Shown one piece after another: positions 9,968 through 20,830 of a stretch of DNA of 64,000 nt (the first letter of the stretch is position 1; the number at the start of each line of letters is the position of its first letter). A program made the translations under genes and the position numbers. The DNA lies in NCBI GenBank assembly GCA_039602395.1, contig JBCNJP010000003.1:21373896-21437895 (forward strand), written 5' to 3'. The notes beneath the pieces were generated by a model. That model worked only from the letters and a program-made list of their open reading frames with translations. It was not told the origin of the DNA and made no database searches. The DNA comes from Deinandra increscens subsp. villosa (taxonomy: Eukaryota; Streptophyta; Magnoliopsida; Asterales; Asteraceae).

Positions 9968-12900
9968 AAAGTGCGAGCGTGGAATAAAAGTGGGTCTTCA
10001 AGTCACAGAGCATCAGGATTTAAAATTTTTATTTTGGCTTTACATGTGCGTACATATGAATTGTTATTAGGGTGCAGTGAAGTGTACTGCAAATCAAAAG
10101 GCGAAATCATGTGTTGAATACATAAGGATTGAGGGATGCTGACACTTCAGTGAATGTCAGAAAGTTTAACGAAGGAGGATCGTTTCAGAAGTATTCTCTT
10201 TAAATGGAAGTCAGTATTACTAATTTATACCTCCTATAGAAGTTAGGGTTAAGCATTCGATCATTCATCGTTGATTGGTATGAAACAGGGACTACCGATG
10301 GGGGTTTTCAGAAAAATACTACGGATCCAAGTATTCGCAGTTCGTCGAGCATCCCAAGGTTGAAATAGTGAAGTTCTTCTAACATACCACTGCCTATCGT
10401 TTGTTGTAGATATGTGTCATAACAGTAGTGTTAATAGATGTACAAAGTGGTTTGGATAACTTGGTGTAGTATTCTCCAAGAGAGGACTAGTCACTCTATC
10501 ATAAGGATTCTTGGTGTACCTAGAACGTGAGAAGAAGAAAAACAAGGCCAATAGTTCCACTAGCAATAGATAACAAGGGGTTCATGCTTAATGGAAGGTA
10601 ATTAGAATTTTCGTAAAAGTCGTGGGAGTGTTACTGCAGAAAGGTATGAGGTAGTGCCCTTATCAGTGATGTTAACTAGTTGCTATGCTAGCCAAGGGTG
10701 GAAGACTTTCTGGTTCAAGCTTGGAAGCTTATCCAAGAAATAAAGAACACCGAGAGTGCAGGAGTCGGGAATTTCTGGTAGTTAGCTCGCTTAATATTTA
10801 AATCATGGCTACAAAACAAATTGTACGGTTCAAGAAGTCCTTTCACCTACATTACTCCATTATATGAGACTATATTTGCGATGAGATATGAAGTTGTGAG
10901 ATTCGCGACCAGGCTGTTAAGAACAAGTTTTGGTTCGCACAAGGAATGCCAAGGAGTACAAGGCGAGAGAGGGAAACTTCAGAAGATTTTTCATCCTAAA
11001 GATACGTGATTGATGCATTTTAGATACGTGTTATGACATATTAATTATATTGAAAATGCATTGATTTGAGAATAAAACATACCACTTTAAATGGTTTTTA
11101 TATTTTAGTATGATATGAAGAGAATATATTAAAATGATATAATTAGCCATAAACTTGAGACAGCAAGTGAATCTAAACATTATAAAGATTATTTGGATAC
11201 ATTGTTATTATTATCAATTATTATTAATAGTTCTAAATAGATTTTCATATGATATTTGTTATGTCTCAGTGCATCACATCAAGGGAAGTAAAAGAAGTTT
11301 GCTAGATTATGGTGAAATATAAAATTAGCAGCCAATGATATAAAATAAAGAAGAGTCACGTGGATGGATTGTGATACTACAGCTAATCATCAAATGGGCT
11401 TGCAACTTAGATTAATTAGAAAGGCTAGTGGACTACACAAATTCACGTGGACTTTGATGGATTTTGGGCTGCATGATTTCAAGCTATCGGTGGAAAAATA
11501 AAATATAAAAAGAGATTCGCACATCAGAAGAAAGGGGACGTTCGACAGTTTTCAGAGAGAGTTCGCAAGGGACGAACGGCAGTCCCCTTTTGGGGCTACC
11601 GTGAGCAGATCTAAGGAAAGATGAAATAGCGCGATACTGACTTCTTTTCGTCACACGAAATTGAGAATAAAAGGGGAGTTCTAATTAACTAGTTTCTCAC
11701 AACGGATCTTGTAGTGACGGTTTTAGATTTCGCTATTGTTGTGTTTAGTTGATTAACACTTTCTTATGATCACAGTCGGGTGTAGGTTTTAGATTAGCAA
11801 TTGTATTCAACTTGGTTTTATTTTTACTTTTGTTTTATGTTGTTTAATATATGGATGTGTTTGGAAGATGTATATCTCTGGTTTAATACTCATTAGTCCA
11901 CTATCGGTCATGGAATCATTTACCATCTAGTGTTGTGTTGAATTATATTTATGTATTAATAGTTGTGTAGTACACATCATAGCGCGTGTTCTTATCTGGT
12001 CTTTGAATCATTAAGTCGACACGGCCAGATTCCTTAGTGTCACAATTGTCCGCTATTTAATATATTAAACAATACTATGTCTATGCAGTTGTTAGTAAAA
12101 TGAAATCAGGTTATACTATAGTTTCCTAATTCCAAACTTGAGTTTAGGGTTTGTGTTGCCATTTATTCAATCTGACTTTTGAACATGTACTAGACTTAAA
12201 TGTACTCTTATTATTTTTACTAGTGAATAATATGAGTGTGTTTAGGTGTTTAATGTATTGAGCATTGTAGGACAAACTATTTGATCAAACATCAATGCTG
12301 CGTCCCATTCATTTGGTTTTTATATCATTGAGGATCAAGTTGCTATTGATTGCAAAGTTTAGTTTGTTGATGATTACGTTGTGTACCTTATGTTATCTTA
12401 TTCATTCGGTCTGGAATCGTTGAATCTAAGTTCCATGAATGATGTATTCCTTAATCATCCTTTGTTCATATATGTTAACGAGGCTATGTCTATGTAGCCT
12501 ACTAGTATAGTTCACTAAGACGGGTTATACATTGTGCTATCAAATCTGAACCCGAATGTGATTCCTCGTTCTTTCTCATATTCTTGTGTGTCGTTTGTTC
12601 ATATTTCTTAGTTTAATTGCAAATTAGGTTTACATTTGTTTAGTTCAAACCAATGAAATCTTTGTGTTTTCTTTTCCTTAATCAAACAAAACAATATAAT
12701 CCTAACCACATGATCCTCGTGGATACGATACCCTACTTACCCTAGCTATCTAGGTAAATGGGTTTTTGAATGACTCGAGGACGGTCATCAGTACGTTCCA
12801 GTGATCAAGGTATATACTTCATCCTTTTTTGTTTACCACAAAGCGGTCTGGGTGTTTGTCGGGTTAGAGCTTATCGGATTGCTCCAGGTTTATTAGAGTT

Positions 12901-13431
12901 CTAAGAAAGGATCTAGCAGGTATAGTCGTACAAGTAGAGTTATGATTCAAGATGAACCAAAACCAGTCAAAGGTTTCGTCAATAATTTACATAGTTAAGG
13001 AAGACTTGTCATTGAATTATACGAGTGAGACGATGTCCTACCACAATTAACATCTGCAAAAACATTTCTAGGGGGTTGAATGGATTGGAATCTATATATA
13101 AAAGAGATGAGATAAGGTGCGATAGCGTTTTCAATGATATTCAATGATAGATGACTTCAACCATCCGCTTGAGTCCAACATGTTTGACATTCAAAGGTCA
13201 TGAGTTTTTTTTTAAATAGGAATTTGTATCCATTATCATCATCAGCTTGCCAAGTAGGATTCTCCAAGAATTCCATATATTACAAATTACATTTACGTGT
13301 GTACCCTTAATGGTAATTTACCTTGTATGATCACCCTACTTCCTCTTACTTTAGCTACCAAGTATGGTGGAGTACATATGTGATATCCATGGTATGGGTA
13401 TCAAGAATGTCGTCACTAACCGAAGGTTATC
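9968..13431. other. Non-genic region, possible old LTR at about 11000-12790
   Basis: No gene is supported. The interval 11000-12790 has an LTR-like texture: a TATAAAAAG near 11507, long T-rich tracts, and the motif CCTCGTGGATACGATACCC near 12715, which resembles the ends of some large plant Gypsy LTRs. I found no paired copy or target duplication. The 62-codon frame at 10821 has no family match. Confidence 0.3.
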
Positions 13432-13778
13432 TGTTGATGCATAATTCTAGGTAGTCATGTGAAGTATCAAATACAAGACAAAGATGCAAGAATGTGTTGT
13501 CCGAACTGAAGGCAAACTACCAGTTCGGACTCACACAAACTTGTCCGAACTCGCAGTTCGGATGATTGTGTTTTTGCATGTTAATGTTCAACTATAAATA
13601 GCTTTGTCTTGTATAGAGATTAGAACTTCTGGTCATATTCTACACCTTTCGTGTGTGTTTCTATGTGGGTTTTTCTCTCAAGCTTAATAATAAAAATTTC
13701 ATTTGTTTTCACATTTTGATCTTGTTTACATCTCATAATCACTAGATTAGCAAACGATCCAACGCTCACGCTCTTTCA
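13432..13778 (+). repeat. 5' LTR of C2
   Basis: It starts TGTTGATGCATAAT, ends CTCTTTCA and has TATAAATAG near 13591. Inverted CCGAACT/AGTTCGG blocks lie in its first 150 bases. It is 347 bases long, matching the C1 3' LTR length. Confidence 0.85.
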
Positions 13779-13780
13779 AG

Positions 13781-13792
13781 TGGTATCAGAGC
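13781..13792 (+). other. Primer binding site of C2
   Basis: TGGTATCAGAGC is an exact initiator-Met tRNA complement, 2 bases after the LTR end. Confidence 0.88.
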
Positions 13793-14986
13793 TTTCTGGT
13801 TCCATTTACTAATCAAATTGTAGTATTTTTGAATTTTTCTAGAGAGAGAAAGTGGGTTTTTGCGAAATTTCATCAAGTTTCCTCAAATTCGAGAGCTTTT
13901 TGTGTTAAAATTGATTTTAGAACGTTCCTATTGTATTTTCGTTGCCTACTGCTGAAAATCTCATTCAAAACACCAAAAATCGCAAATTTTAGAGAAAATA
14001 CAGTTTTGTTCGTCTTAGTTCGTATCATGAGTTTTTAGTTCGGCTCATGAACTTCCAGTTCGGATAAGTAACCGCTCCGAACTCACAGTTTGGATCCAGT
14101 TCGGATCCAGTTCGTTTATGTAACACCCCAATTTTCACAGATACATGATATACATAGTAAATACGTGTTTATATTATAAATACGTGAGCTTAATTGATAA
14201 ATGTGATAAGACTATGCTTTAGATAAGTTGCATGTGCTAGAAGTACGTGTTTAATGGCCTATATAATGAAATGTGCATAAACGAATGTCTTAAATGCTAA
14301 CGAAAGTAAGGTATGAAATGAATATGTGTTTATATGAATAATATAATGATACATGTGTGGATTGATGGCTATATATGTGTAGATACGTGTCTTAATAGTT
14401 AACGGAAAAGTAGAAGGACTAAAAGTACAATTATTGTAAAGTTATAAATGTATACGGATATTATACGTATCTATGATTATTATAAGTATCCCGAGGCTTA
14501 GAATATAGTAAAAATATATCCTAATATGATTTATAAGGTGAAATGATAAGTATTGTAAAGTTTGAGGGGCTAAAACGTAATTTGGCAATTAATAAAGAAA
14601 ATATATAAAAATGTATATATATGTTATCGTACGAATCCCGAGCCCTAGAAACCTTATAAAATGTTATAAATATGTCCCTTAATGTTTTGGTACATAAAAT
14701 GATAAAAGGTTAGAAGTTTAGGGGCTAGAAATGCACTAAACCAAAGTAGAAGGGCTGAAAATGTAAATTACAAAAATCTGGCCGGAACTAGGGTGGCTCG
14801 CGTATCGCGCAGCCCACACCCTTCCCCTTCGCGATACGCGAGGGGTGACCTGCAGACCAGAAACGAGTTTGGCTCGTTTTCAGCCACGTAGTCTTGCCTT
14901 GTTCTCCAAAATTCGATCTCTACGTGTCGTTTTAAAGGGGCTAGTCACCATGGGCACCTGGAGGACCCTTAGACGCTTCAGTCAAG

Positions 14987-14995
14987 TATAAATAG
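14987..14995 (+). promoter_or_regulatory. TATA box of the solo LTR
   Basis: TATAAATAG is followed about 50 bases later by a CT-rich, ACCCTAAAC-containing stretch, as expected for an LTR transcription start region. Confidence 0.6.
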
Positions 14996-16410
14996 CGGCC
15001 ATAACATCGATTCAATCTCACCAATTCACTGATTCTTCCTCCTAAAAACCCTAAACGAACCCAGAACCTTCATCAGTCGAATTCGAGCAAACGGCGAGGA
15101 ATCAGGAGCTGAATTTCTGCAGTCACTCTTCATTTGGTATGATCTAAAATAACCTATCTCAGATTTTGATAATATTGCCTCTAAGTATGATTTCTAAAAA
15201 TGTATAAAAATTAGGGTTCTTGAGCTTGTTTTGCTAAAATCGGATGATCGGGTGGGAATTAGGGTCTGAATTTTTGTAGGTAAGTTTATTTCACAATTGG
15301 AAAAGGTTTGGTAATGGTTTTGTTAACGGGTCAAAATTAGGGTTTTCATAACGTTACTCTGCCCAAATTGAGCAAACGGTTTTGAATTAAGCTTAGATAT
15401 TTTAAAGTATATTATAAAATGTTATAATGGATGATACCCTAAGTTGGTTTGAAAAGAAAATGAGTTTTGATAAAGAAACGAGAAATATATGAAATTAGGG
15501 TTTTGAATTATGATTATTTAATATAAAATAATCCGGAGGGTATGGGTACTTGAATTTTGGTATGGAACTATGTATATATATATATAATAAGTATATATGG
15601 GGTTAAAATGGATAAATGATAAAGTAGTTAAGATACCGAGTTAATCGGATATTTAGAAGTTCGCGCGGACCGGAAGGGTAGACACCTGTACACTGGGGTT
15701 TCTGGCAATAGCGGGGGTGTCGCCATCCCATCTGGGCAATGGCATCCCAACACTGGGCGATCCCGGAGTGAGTGTCTACTTATAGGAATGCGCGTCTTCA
15801 TAATTATCAATAAAAAGAAGATGATATACCTATAGGGGTATTTTGGTCATTTTGACCTTAAAAGAAGTAAACCTTAATAATCAGATATTATTAAGATAAT
15901 ATAAGAGATAAATAAACATAGGATATGTTTATAATGTTAAACCTTGCGTTAATGCCATACGATACGCGAATTAGGTTAACCGAAGGATTCTGTCGGAGGT
16001 TCTGTCCGAGTTTAACGAGTAAAGAGATAAGGTGAGTTCTGCGAGCCCACTTTTAAATGTTTTAAACGCTTTAATGTTTTCGGGCTGATATACATATAAT
16101 GTTCAACTGTTTAATTGGAAAGTATTTAAAATACTTTTATATGAAAGTTTGATTATCTTAAACTGATAAATTGATGAAATGATGAACTGTTGAAATGATA
16201 TGTGAAGGTACTTATGAATGTATATACGTGTTAGTAATACATATGAAATGGTTATGTTAGAATAATGCATATGAAATGCTTATTAGGGTTATGTGCTATA
16301 TTTGCTTTGAAACTAGGTATCCAAATGATAAGGGTTTGTTAATAAACGTACAAGTGAGAATGTATGATTATATGAGAACAGGGGGTGCATTTGCTATATT
16401 ATTATGTGGT

Positions 16411-16510
16411 GGATACGCCGCTGGTACATCCTGTATACAAGCACGGTAGTATAGTTACCCGGTATATTGAAAGTGTGGAGGATACGCCGCTGGTACATCC
16501 TGTATACATA
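16411..16510 (+). repeat. 69-bp direct repeat in the solo LTR
   Basis: GGATACGCCGCTGGTACATC starts at 16411 and again at 16480. The repeat makes a short shadow frame with a repeated DTPLVHPVY, which I do not regard as a protein. Confidence 0.75.
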
Positions 16511-16681
16511 CACCTAGGTAAATTGAGGGATGTTCACTTGTTGCAGTATATGAGTACATTATCATGTTTATTAGCACACCTGAGTCAGTCGGATATCTAA
16601 CTAGGGGCGGGTAGTAGTACTGTGGTGCTTAAGGAGATGTTCGATAGAATGGAACGTCTAAAGAGGGTCAAGGTTACGTGA

Positions 16682-16939
16682 ACGGTTGTCGTTGCTGAAT
16701 GGTTGGGGGCTTCCAGATGAAGTTACCTGAGCAGTCTTCGAGACCGGGAAGGTATAGAAAAAGTAGGACGGTTGTCGTTGCTGAATGGTTGGGGGCTTCC
16801 AGATGAAGTCACCCGAGCAGTCTTCGAGACCGGGAAGGTATAGATGAAATGAAACAGTTGTCGGTACTGAGGTTGGGGGCTTCCGATAAAGTCACCTGAG
16901 CAGTATTCGAGACCAGTAGGTATAAAGGTGTATGGAATT
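16682..16939 (+). repeat. Three 86-bp tandem units in the solo LTR
   Basis: Units start near 16682, 16768 and 16854. Each contains GTTGGGGGCTTCC and GAGCAGTCTTCGAGACC or a close variant. The third unit is the most diverged. Confidence 0.8.
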
Positions 16940-17819
16940 CAGTTCATAGGAGTTAAAGGTTATGGAGGTAGATGTTTTCTAGAGAAACGTGTATGGTTAT
17001 GATGTTATGTTATGTATGACTTGTTATGTGTTATACTTGATAAATGTTGTAAAAAGGGATTTTGCAGGTTCAAAGGTTTTAACCTCACGAACGAGGTAAT
17101 GTTTTTAAATGTAGAACTCACCAGCGTAAGCTGACCTTTTCCCAAAACCATATGTATGTCAGGTTTAGGTGAGACGTCTGGAAGCAAGGGCGGAGCCCTC
17201 GTGATAAGAGACTGATCGGGCAAGCTATTAGAGAAGCGGTTGGAAGTGCTGGCTAGTTGTAGATAAATAAAGACGGATATAGTTAGTCGCTATATAGATA
17301 GATTGTAAATTATCTCAGTTACTTTACGTACTTGGCTTTATTATAAATAAAAATTTTCCGCTGCTTATCTCTGTTGTGCCACGTGTTCATGAGTAAATCC
17401 GATGAGTGACCCCTCCTGGTGCCAAGTCTGGGAGTGGGCGTCACAGTTTAGCTTGGTTTTGTTCGGATTCAGTTCGGATACATTCTCAGTTCGGATTCAG
17501 TTCGTGTACCCGAAGTCACAGTTCGGATCCAGTTCAGTTCGTGAAGATTCAGTTAGGACAAATTTGGAATTTTTGGGTTGTTTCACTTAAACTGACGTAA
17601 CTTGAGAACCGTTAAGAGTTACGGGAGCTAATACTAGCCAAAACGACCGTCTCAGAGATATCTACACTTTTACTAGCCTAACAGCCAGTACCCTCCGTTT
17701 CAACCCCCAAAATCCACTTCTAAGACCTTTTTTTTTGGGTTTGAAGTTTTTTGAGTGTTAGTTTTTGGTAAAGAGTGATTCAAGCATATTGAACTGATTT
17801 TTCATAAATTGTTTGAATA

Positions 17820-18948
17820 TGAGTGCATCACAAGTTAGTTCTATGATACCTACACTAATGAATGGGAAGATTATCATGAATGGAAAGTTGATTTTGAGAT
17901 TTACATCAACAAACATTTCAAAGATTTTTGGAAGATTATCGATAAGCAATTCAAATGGCCTACTGATGTAAGAGGAGATGTAATAATTCATCGACATCTT
18001 TCTCTAGAAGAAAAGGCTTATACATATAATGAAGAAAAAACCAGAGACATTATCAAAACTGCTCTTTCAAGAGAGTTATGTCTTGAAATCACAATGTGTT
18101 ACACTGCTAAAGATAAATGGAATGCATTGAAAGAAAAAAGTGAGACATGTGCACACATTCAGACCATGAAAGTTGGCTCAGATTTTACTGATTCAAATCA
18201 TATGATTCAGCATCTAGTGGTTTAGATTCAGAAAGTAATGATTTGTTAGACAAAAAGGATTGTTATATTGTTTTCAAGACTGAACAAGTTGATGGTTCGG
18301 TACTGATTCTGATTCTGACACAAGTTCTTGTGTGATATATGATAACGGGGATGATAGTGACATAGAAGAAATTTAGAATGATGTTTCTTTAATGTGTCCA
18401 AAGTGTGCTAAACTTACTAAGATCAATAAGAACTTGAAGAAAGAAAAAGATGATTTGTTTAATGAATGTGAAAAAGCTAAAGCTGAAGCTAAAGAAGTTG
18501 CTGCAGATTTTGAAGCTTTATTCGAAAGGCTTATCCTATTCAACAAAAATATGAAAAAGCTAATCAGATTGCTGTTGAAACTGATGAGAAAGTAATTAGC
18601 CTTCAAGAAGAATTTTTGAAACTTCGAGATGAAAATGTTCTTTTACGAGAAAAGAATGAAATTTAACAACAGATATTGATTAATTCAAGAAGAAATGTGA
18701 TAAGATTACCGAAGAAGTTTTGGAAGAATGTGACTTGAGGAGAAGACATAAGTATGAATATAATGAGTTGTCGGAACAATTCATTGCTTCTAAGAAAGAT
18801 CTGTTTCAATGCAACAATTCATTATCGAAGAAGTTTTGGAAGAATGTGACTTGAGGCTAAAGAAAGTAATGTTTCTGATCCTAAAGTTGAGTCATCAAAA
18901 AATCAAGGGTTTAAGCACAAAGGTTTGGGTTATGAAGTCAAGGACGTT
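17820..18948 (+). pseudogene. Decayed gag of C2
   Basis: By-eye reading gives EDYHEWKVDFEIYINKHF, WPTDVRGDVII, LSLEEKAYTYNEEKTRDII, LSRELCLEITMCYTAKDKW and later a Lys/Glu-rich coiled coil (18400-18660). This is the N-terminal gag domain typical of Copia elements followed by the coiled coil also seen in C1. Several stops and frameshifts break it. It ends abruptly at 18948, before any zinc knuckle. Confidence 0.7.
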
Positions 18949-19693
18949 TGTTGGAACCCGTTTTGGTTGTTGGTAACACAAACCGTTCACCGTTGAGTAT
19001 TGCTGGTGAAGACCTCTTGATGACTTAACTAGAATTGATACTTTGCTTTTGTAATAGATTTCAAGTTTGTACTTAGTGAAATTTTGTTTCTGTCTTAGCG
19101 AACTTGTTTTCTACCTAGCGAATTTCTAATTTTGTATTTAGCATACTTGTTTAGTTTTCTATATACATGTCTTAGCGAACTTAATTTGTTCCTAGCGGAC
19201 TTGTTTACTTAGCAAATTTGTTCTTGCTCTTAGCGAACTTGCTAGTGAACTTGTTTATGCTTAGCGAACTTGTTAGCAGACTTATTTGTTATTAGCGGAC
19301 TTATTTGTGCTTAGCGAACTTGTTAGCAGACTTGTTTGTTATTAGCGAACTTGTTAGCGGACTTGTTATTGCTTAGCGAACTTGTCTGTCTGATGGAATA
19401 TTCATTGCTGAATTCTATGTAATGATTGTTGTGTCAAACATTCCTTTTTGTCTTTTGCTCTCTAGTAGTATAAATACAATTGAGAAAACCCTATTGGGAA
19501 TACGCCACTCTTGGATTATTCTACAGAGAGCACTTTGTGTGTGTGTTCTTGGTGCAGTGTGTGTTCTTGAGCTTTAGAAATCATCAATGGGGATGCATTG
19601 ATGCAGATTCAACCGAAATCCACCATCTCACATGATTTCCGCACTTGTGTGATGAATCATATGAGAAACTTGTGCTCAAATCAGGTCCTGACA
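18949..19693 (+). repeat. 745-bp LTR of an unrelated Copia-like family
   Basis: It starts TGTTGGAACCCG and ends GTCCTGACA. A TATAAATA is at 19469-19476. No matching target duplication is seen (ACGTT on the left, CTCGG on the right) and the flanks belong to different elements, so this is a rearranged remnant and not a clean solo LTR. Confidence 0.6.
19085..19392 (+). repeat. Degenerate TTAGCGAACTTGTT repeat cluster
   Basis: About a dozen imperfect copies of a 14-20 base motif (TTAGCGAACTTGTT, TTAGCGGACTTGTT, TTAGCAGACTTGTT) lie upstream of the TATA box, in what would be the U3 part of the LTR. Confidence 0.8.
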
Positions 19694-20129
19694 CTCGGGT
19701 AATGCCTCTAAAATCTTTTTTCCAAATCTATATCTTCTTTTGTAAGACTTACCAAACTCATTTCAATCATCAAATGTGAAAATCTTGCAATCAGATTCGA
19801 AATTGATTTATTCTGATAATGTTTGAAACTGTCAAATTCCTTCTTCAAAACTTTCTGTCGACTTTTCTTGTACTGGTCACTACCCTCACATCTTTTCTGC
19901 AAATTATCCCATAAGCTTTTCGATGTATAGTTGGCATAAAATTGATGTAGCAACTCCTTAGGTAATGCCATGATTAATGTGCCATACGCCTTTTTCTCAG
20001 CTTGATATGCTTTCTTTTGTTCAGAAGTGAATTTTCTTTGTAGAATCAGCTCTCCAGAAGCATCCTTAGGATATATGTATGGTTCAGTAAATGCCAACCA
20101 CATATCAACATCGTTTGTATCAATATACG
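19694..20129 (-). pseudogene. Copia gag fragment (minus strand)
   Basis: The frame at 20103-19708 reads MWLAFTEPYIYPKDASGELI, then KAYGTLIMALPKELLHQFY, SLWDNLQKRCEGSDQYKKS and LIARFSHLMIEM. This is the Copia gag-polypeptide (UBN2-like) domain, with the same order as in C1 but in a different subfamily. After a stop, a shifted frame gives KILEALPE up to the LTR edge at 19693. The N-terminal side continues as YIDTNDVD to 20130, where another LTR begins. Both ends are cut, so only about 145 codons survive. Confidence 0.75.
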
Positions 20130-20600
20130 TGTCACACCCCCAATTTTCACTAACGGAGTTTTACCGTGTAGGGTGTGAGCCAGACCAGGACCCGAGTCAT
20201 TAATTACATCAAACATAAGTTAAGGGTTCAAAATGTAAATATATTTCCAAATGGGAAATATCAAACAGAGTTTAAAGTTTAGCGGAAACACGTAAAAGTC
20301 AAGTTGCACAAACAAGCACCCGATAAGTAAATACCAGTTCAAGTTGAAAAGATTTAAAAACAAGTTCCCAAAAATAGAGGTTTTTACCAACGTACGTGAC
20401 CAAAAATCCGATACTCCTAGCGTCCTTCAAAGCATGCATAAGAAGCATGTGTCAACTAATGTTGAGATAATCGGGTTATGTGTAGTCCAAAGGGTGAAAA
20501 ATAAAACGTCCAATATCTATATTCATATGTCGTGTCAAAATTTTCAAGTGTTTAGGGAGAATCTTTAAAACGTTTGCATGACAACAAAAAACAAATATAT
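20130..20600 (+). repeat. Fragment of a Gypsy-like LTR
   Basis: It begins TGTCACACCCCCAATTTTCAC, like the start of the solo LTR at 14120. It has no clear right end; sequence turns AT-rich and then into the Helitron-like segment near 20620. Confidence 0.45.
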
Positions 20601-20614
20601 ATATGTATATACTA

Positions 20615-20830
20615 GTCGTGTGCCCGCGCGTTGCGGCGGCGACAGTGTATAGCGTGTTATTCGTCTTTTGTTCGCTTGTTATGGCGGCACGACAATTTAT
20701 ATCGAGGTATTCGTTTTTTTTAACTCAAACAAATAACAACAAACACTCGAATTGAAATATATATTGGTCACAAACATAGTAATTTAAAACCAAATGAGTT
20801 GTAAGATATAAGTCATCAACATAGTTTTAA
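20615..20830 (+). repeat. Helitron-like GC-rich segment, copy 1
   Basis: TACTAGTCGTGTGCCCGCGC and the following bases match 27843-28080 closely, including the trailing AAATAACAAC and the TATTGGTCACAAACATAG block. Such CCCGCGCGTTGCGG blocks often mark Helitron ends in plants, but I cannot define a 5' TC or a 3' hairpin-CTRR end here. Confidence 0.4.

Larger units (their letters stand above)
14120..17445 (+). mobile_element. 3.3-kb solo LTR, Gypsy-like, inserted in C2
   Basis: It starts TGTAACACCCC, ends GGGCGTCACA and is flanked by exact 5-bp duplications GTTTA (14115-14119 and 17446-17450). A TATAAATAG core promoter lies at 14987-14995. Two repeat clusters are inside (16411-16510 and 16682-16939). 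No internal region or second LTR is present, so this is a product of LTR-LTR recombination. The length and the TGTAACACCCC start fit large chromovirus or Tat-type Gypsy LTRs; the exact lineage is not certain. Confidence 0.85.
13432..18948 (+). mobile_element. Second Copia element of the C1 family, nested and truncated (C2)
   Basis: It has a 5' LTR (13432-13778), a priming site (13781-13792), a leader rich in GTTCGG repeats and a decayed gag. The leader is interrupted by the solo LTR at 14120-17445 and resumes at 17451. The post-insertion leader (about 17590-17760) matches 985-1150 of C1, which shows common ancestry. The 3' part is missing: the gag is cut at 18948 where another LTR starts. Confidence 0.82.

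Noticed and set aside
16385..16600. 71-codon frame with repeated DTPLVHPVY
   Set aside because: It is the translation of a 69-bp direct repeat in an LTR.
19085..19392. CRISPR-like regular repeats
   Set aside because: Units are degenerate, spacing is irregular and short, and the setting is a plant LTR.
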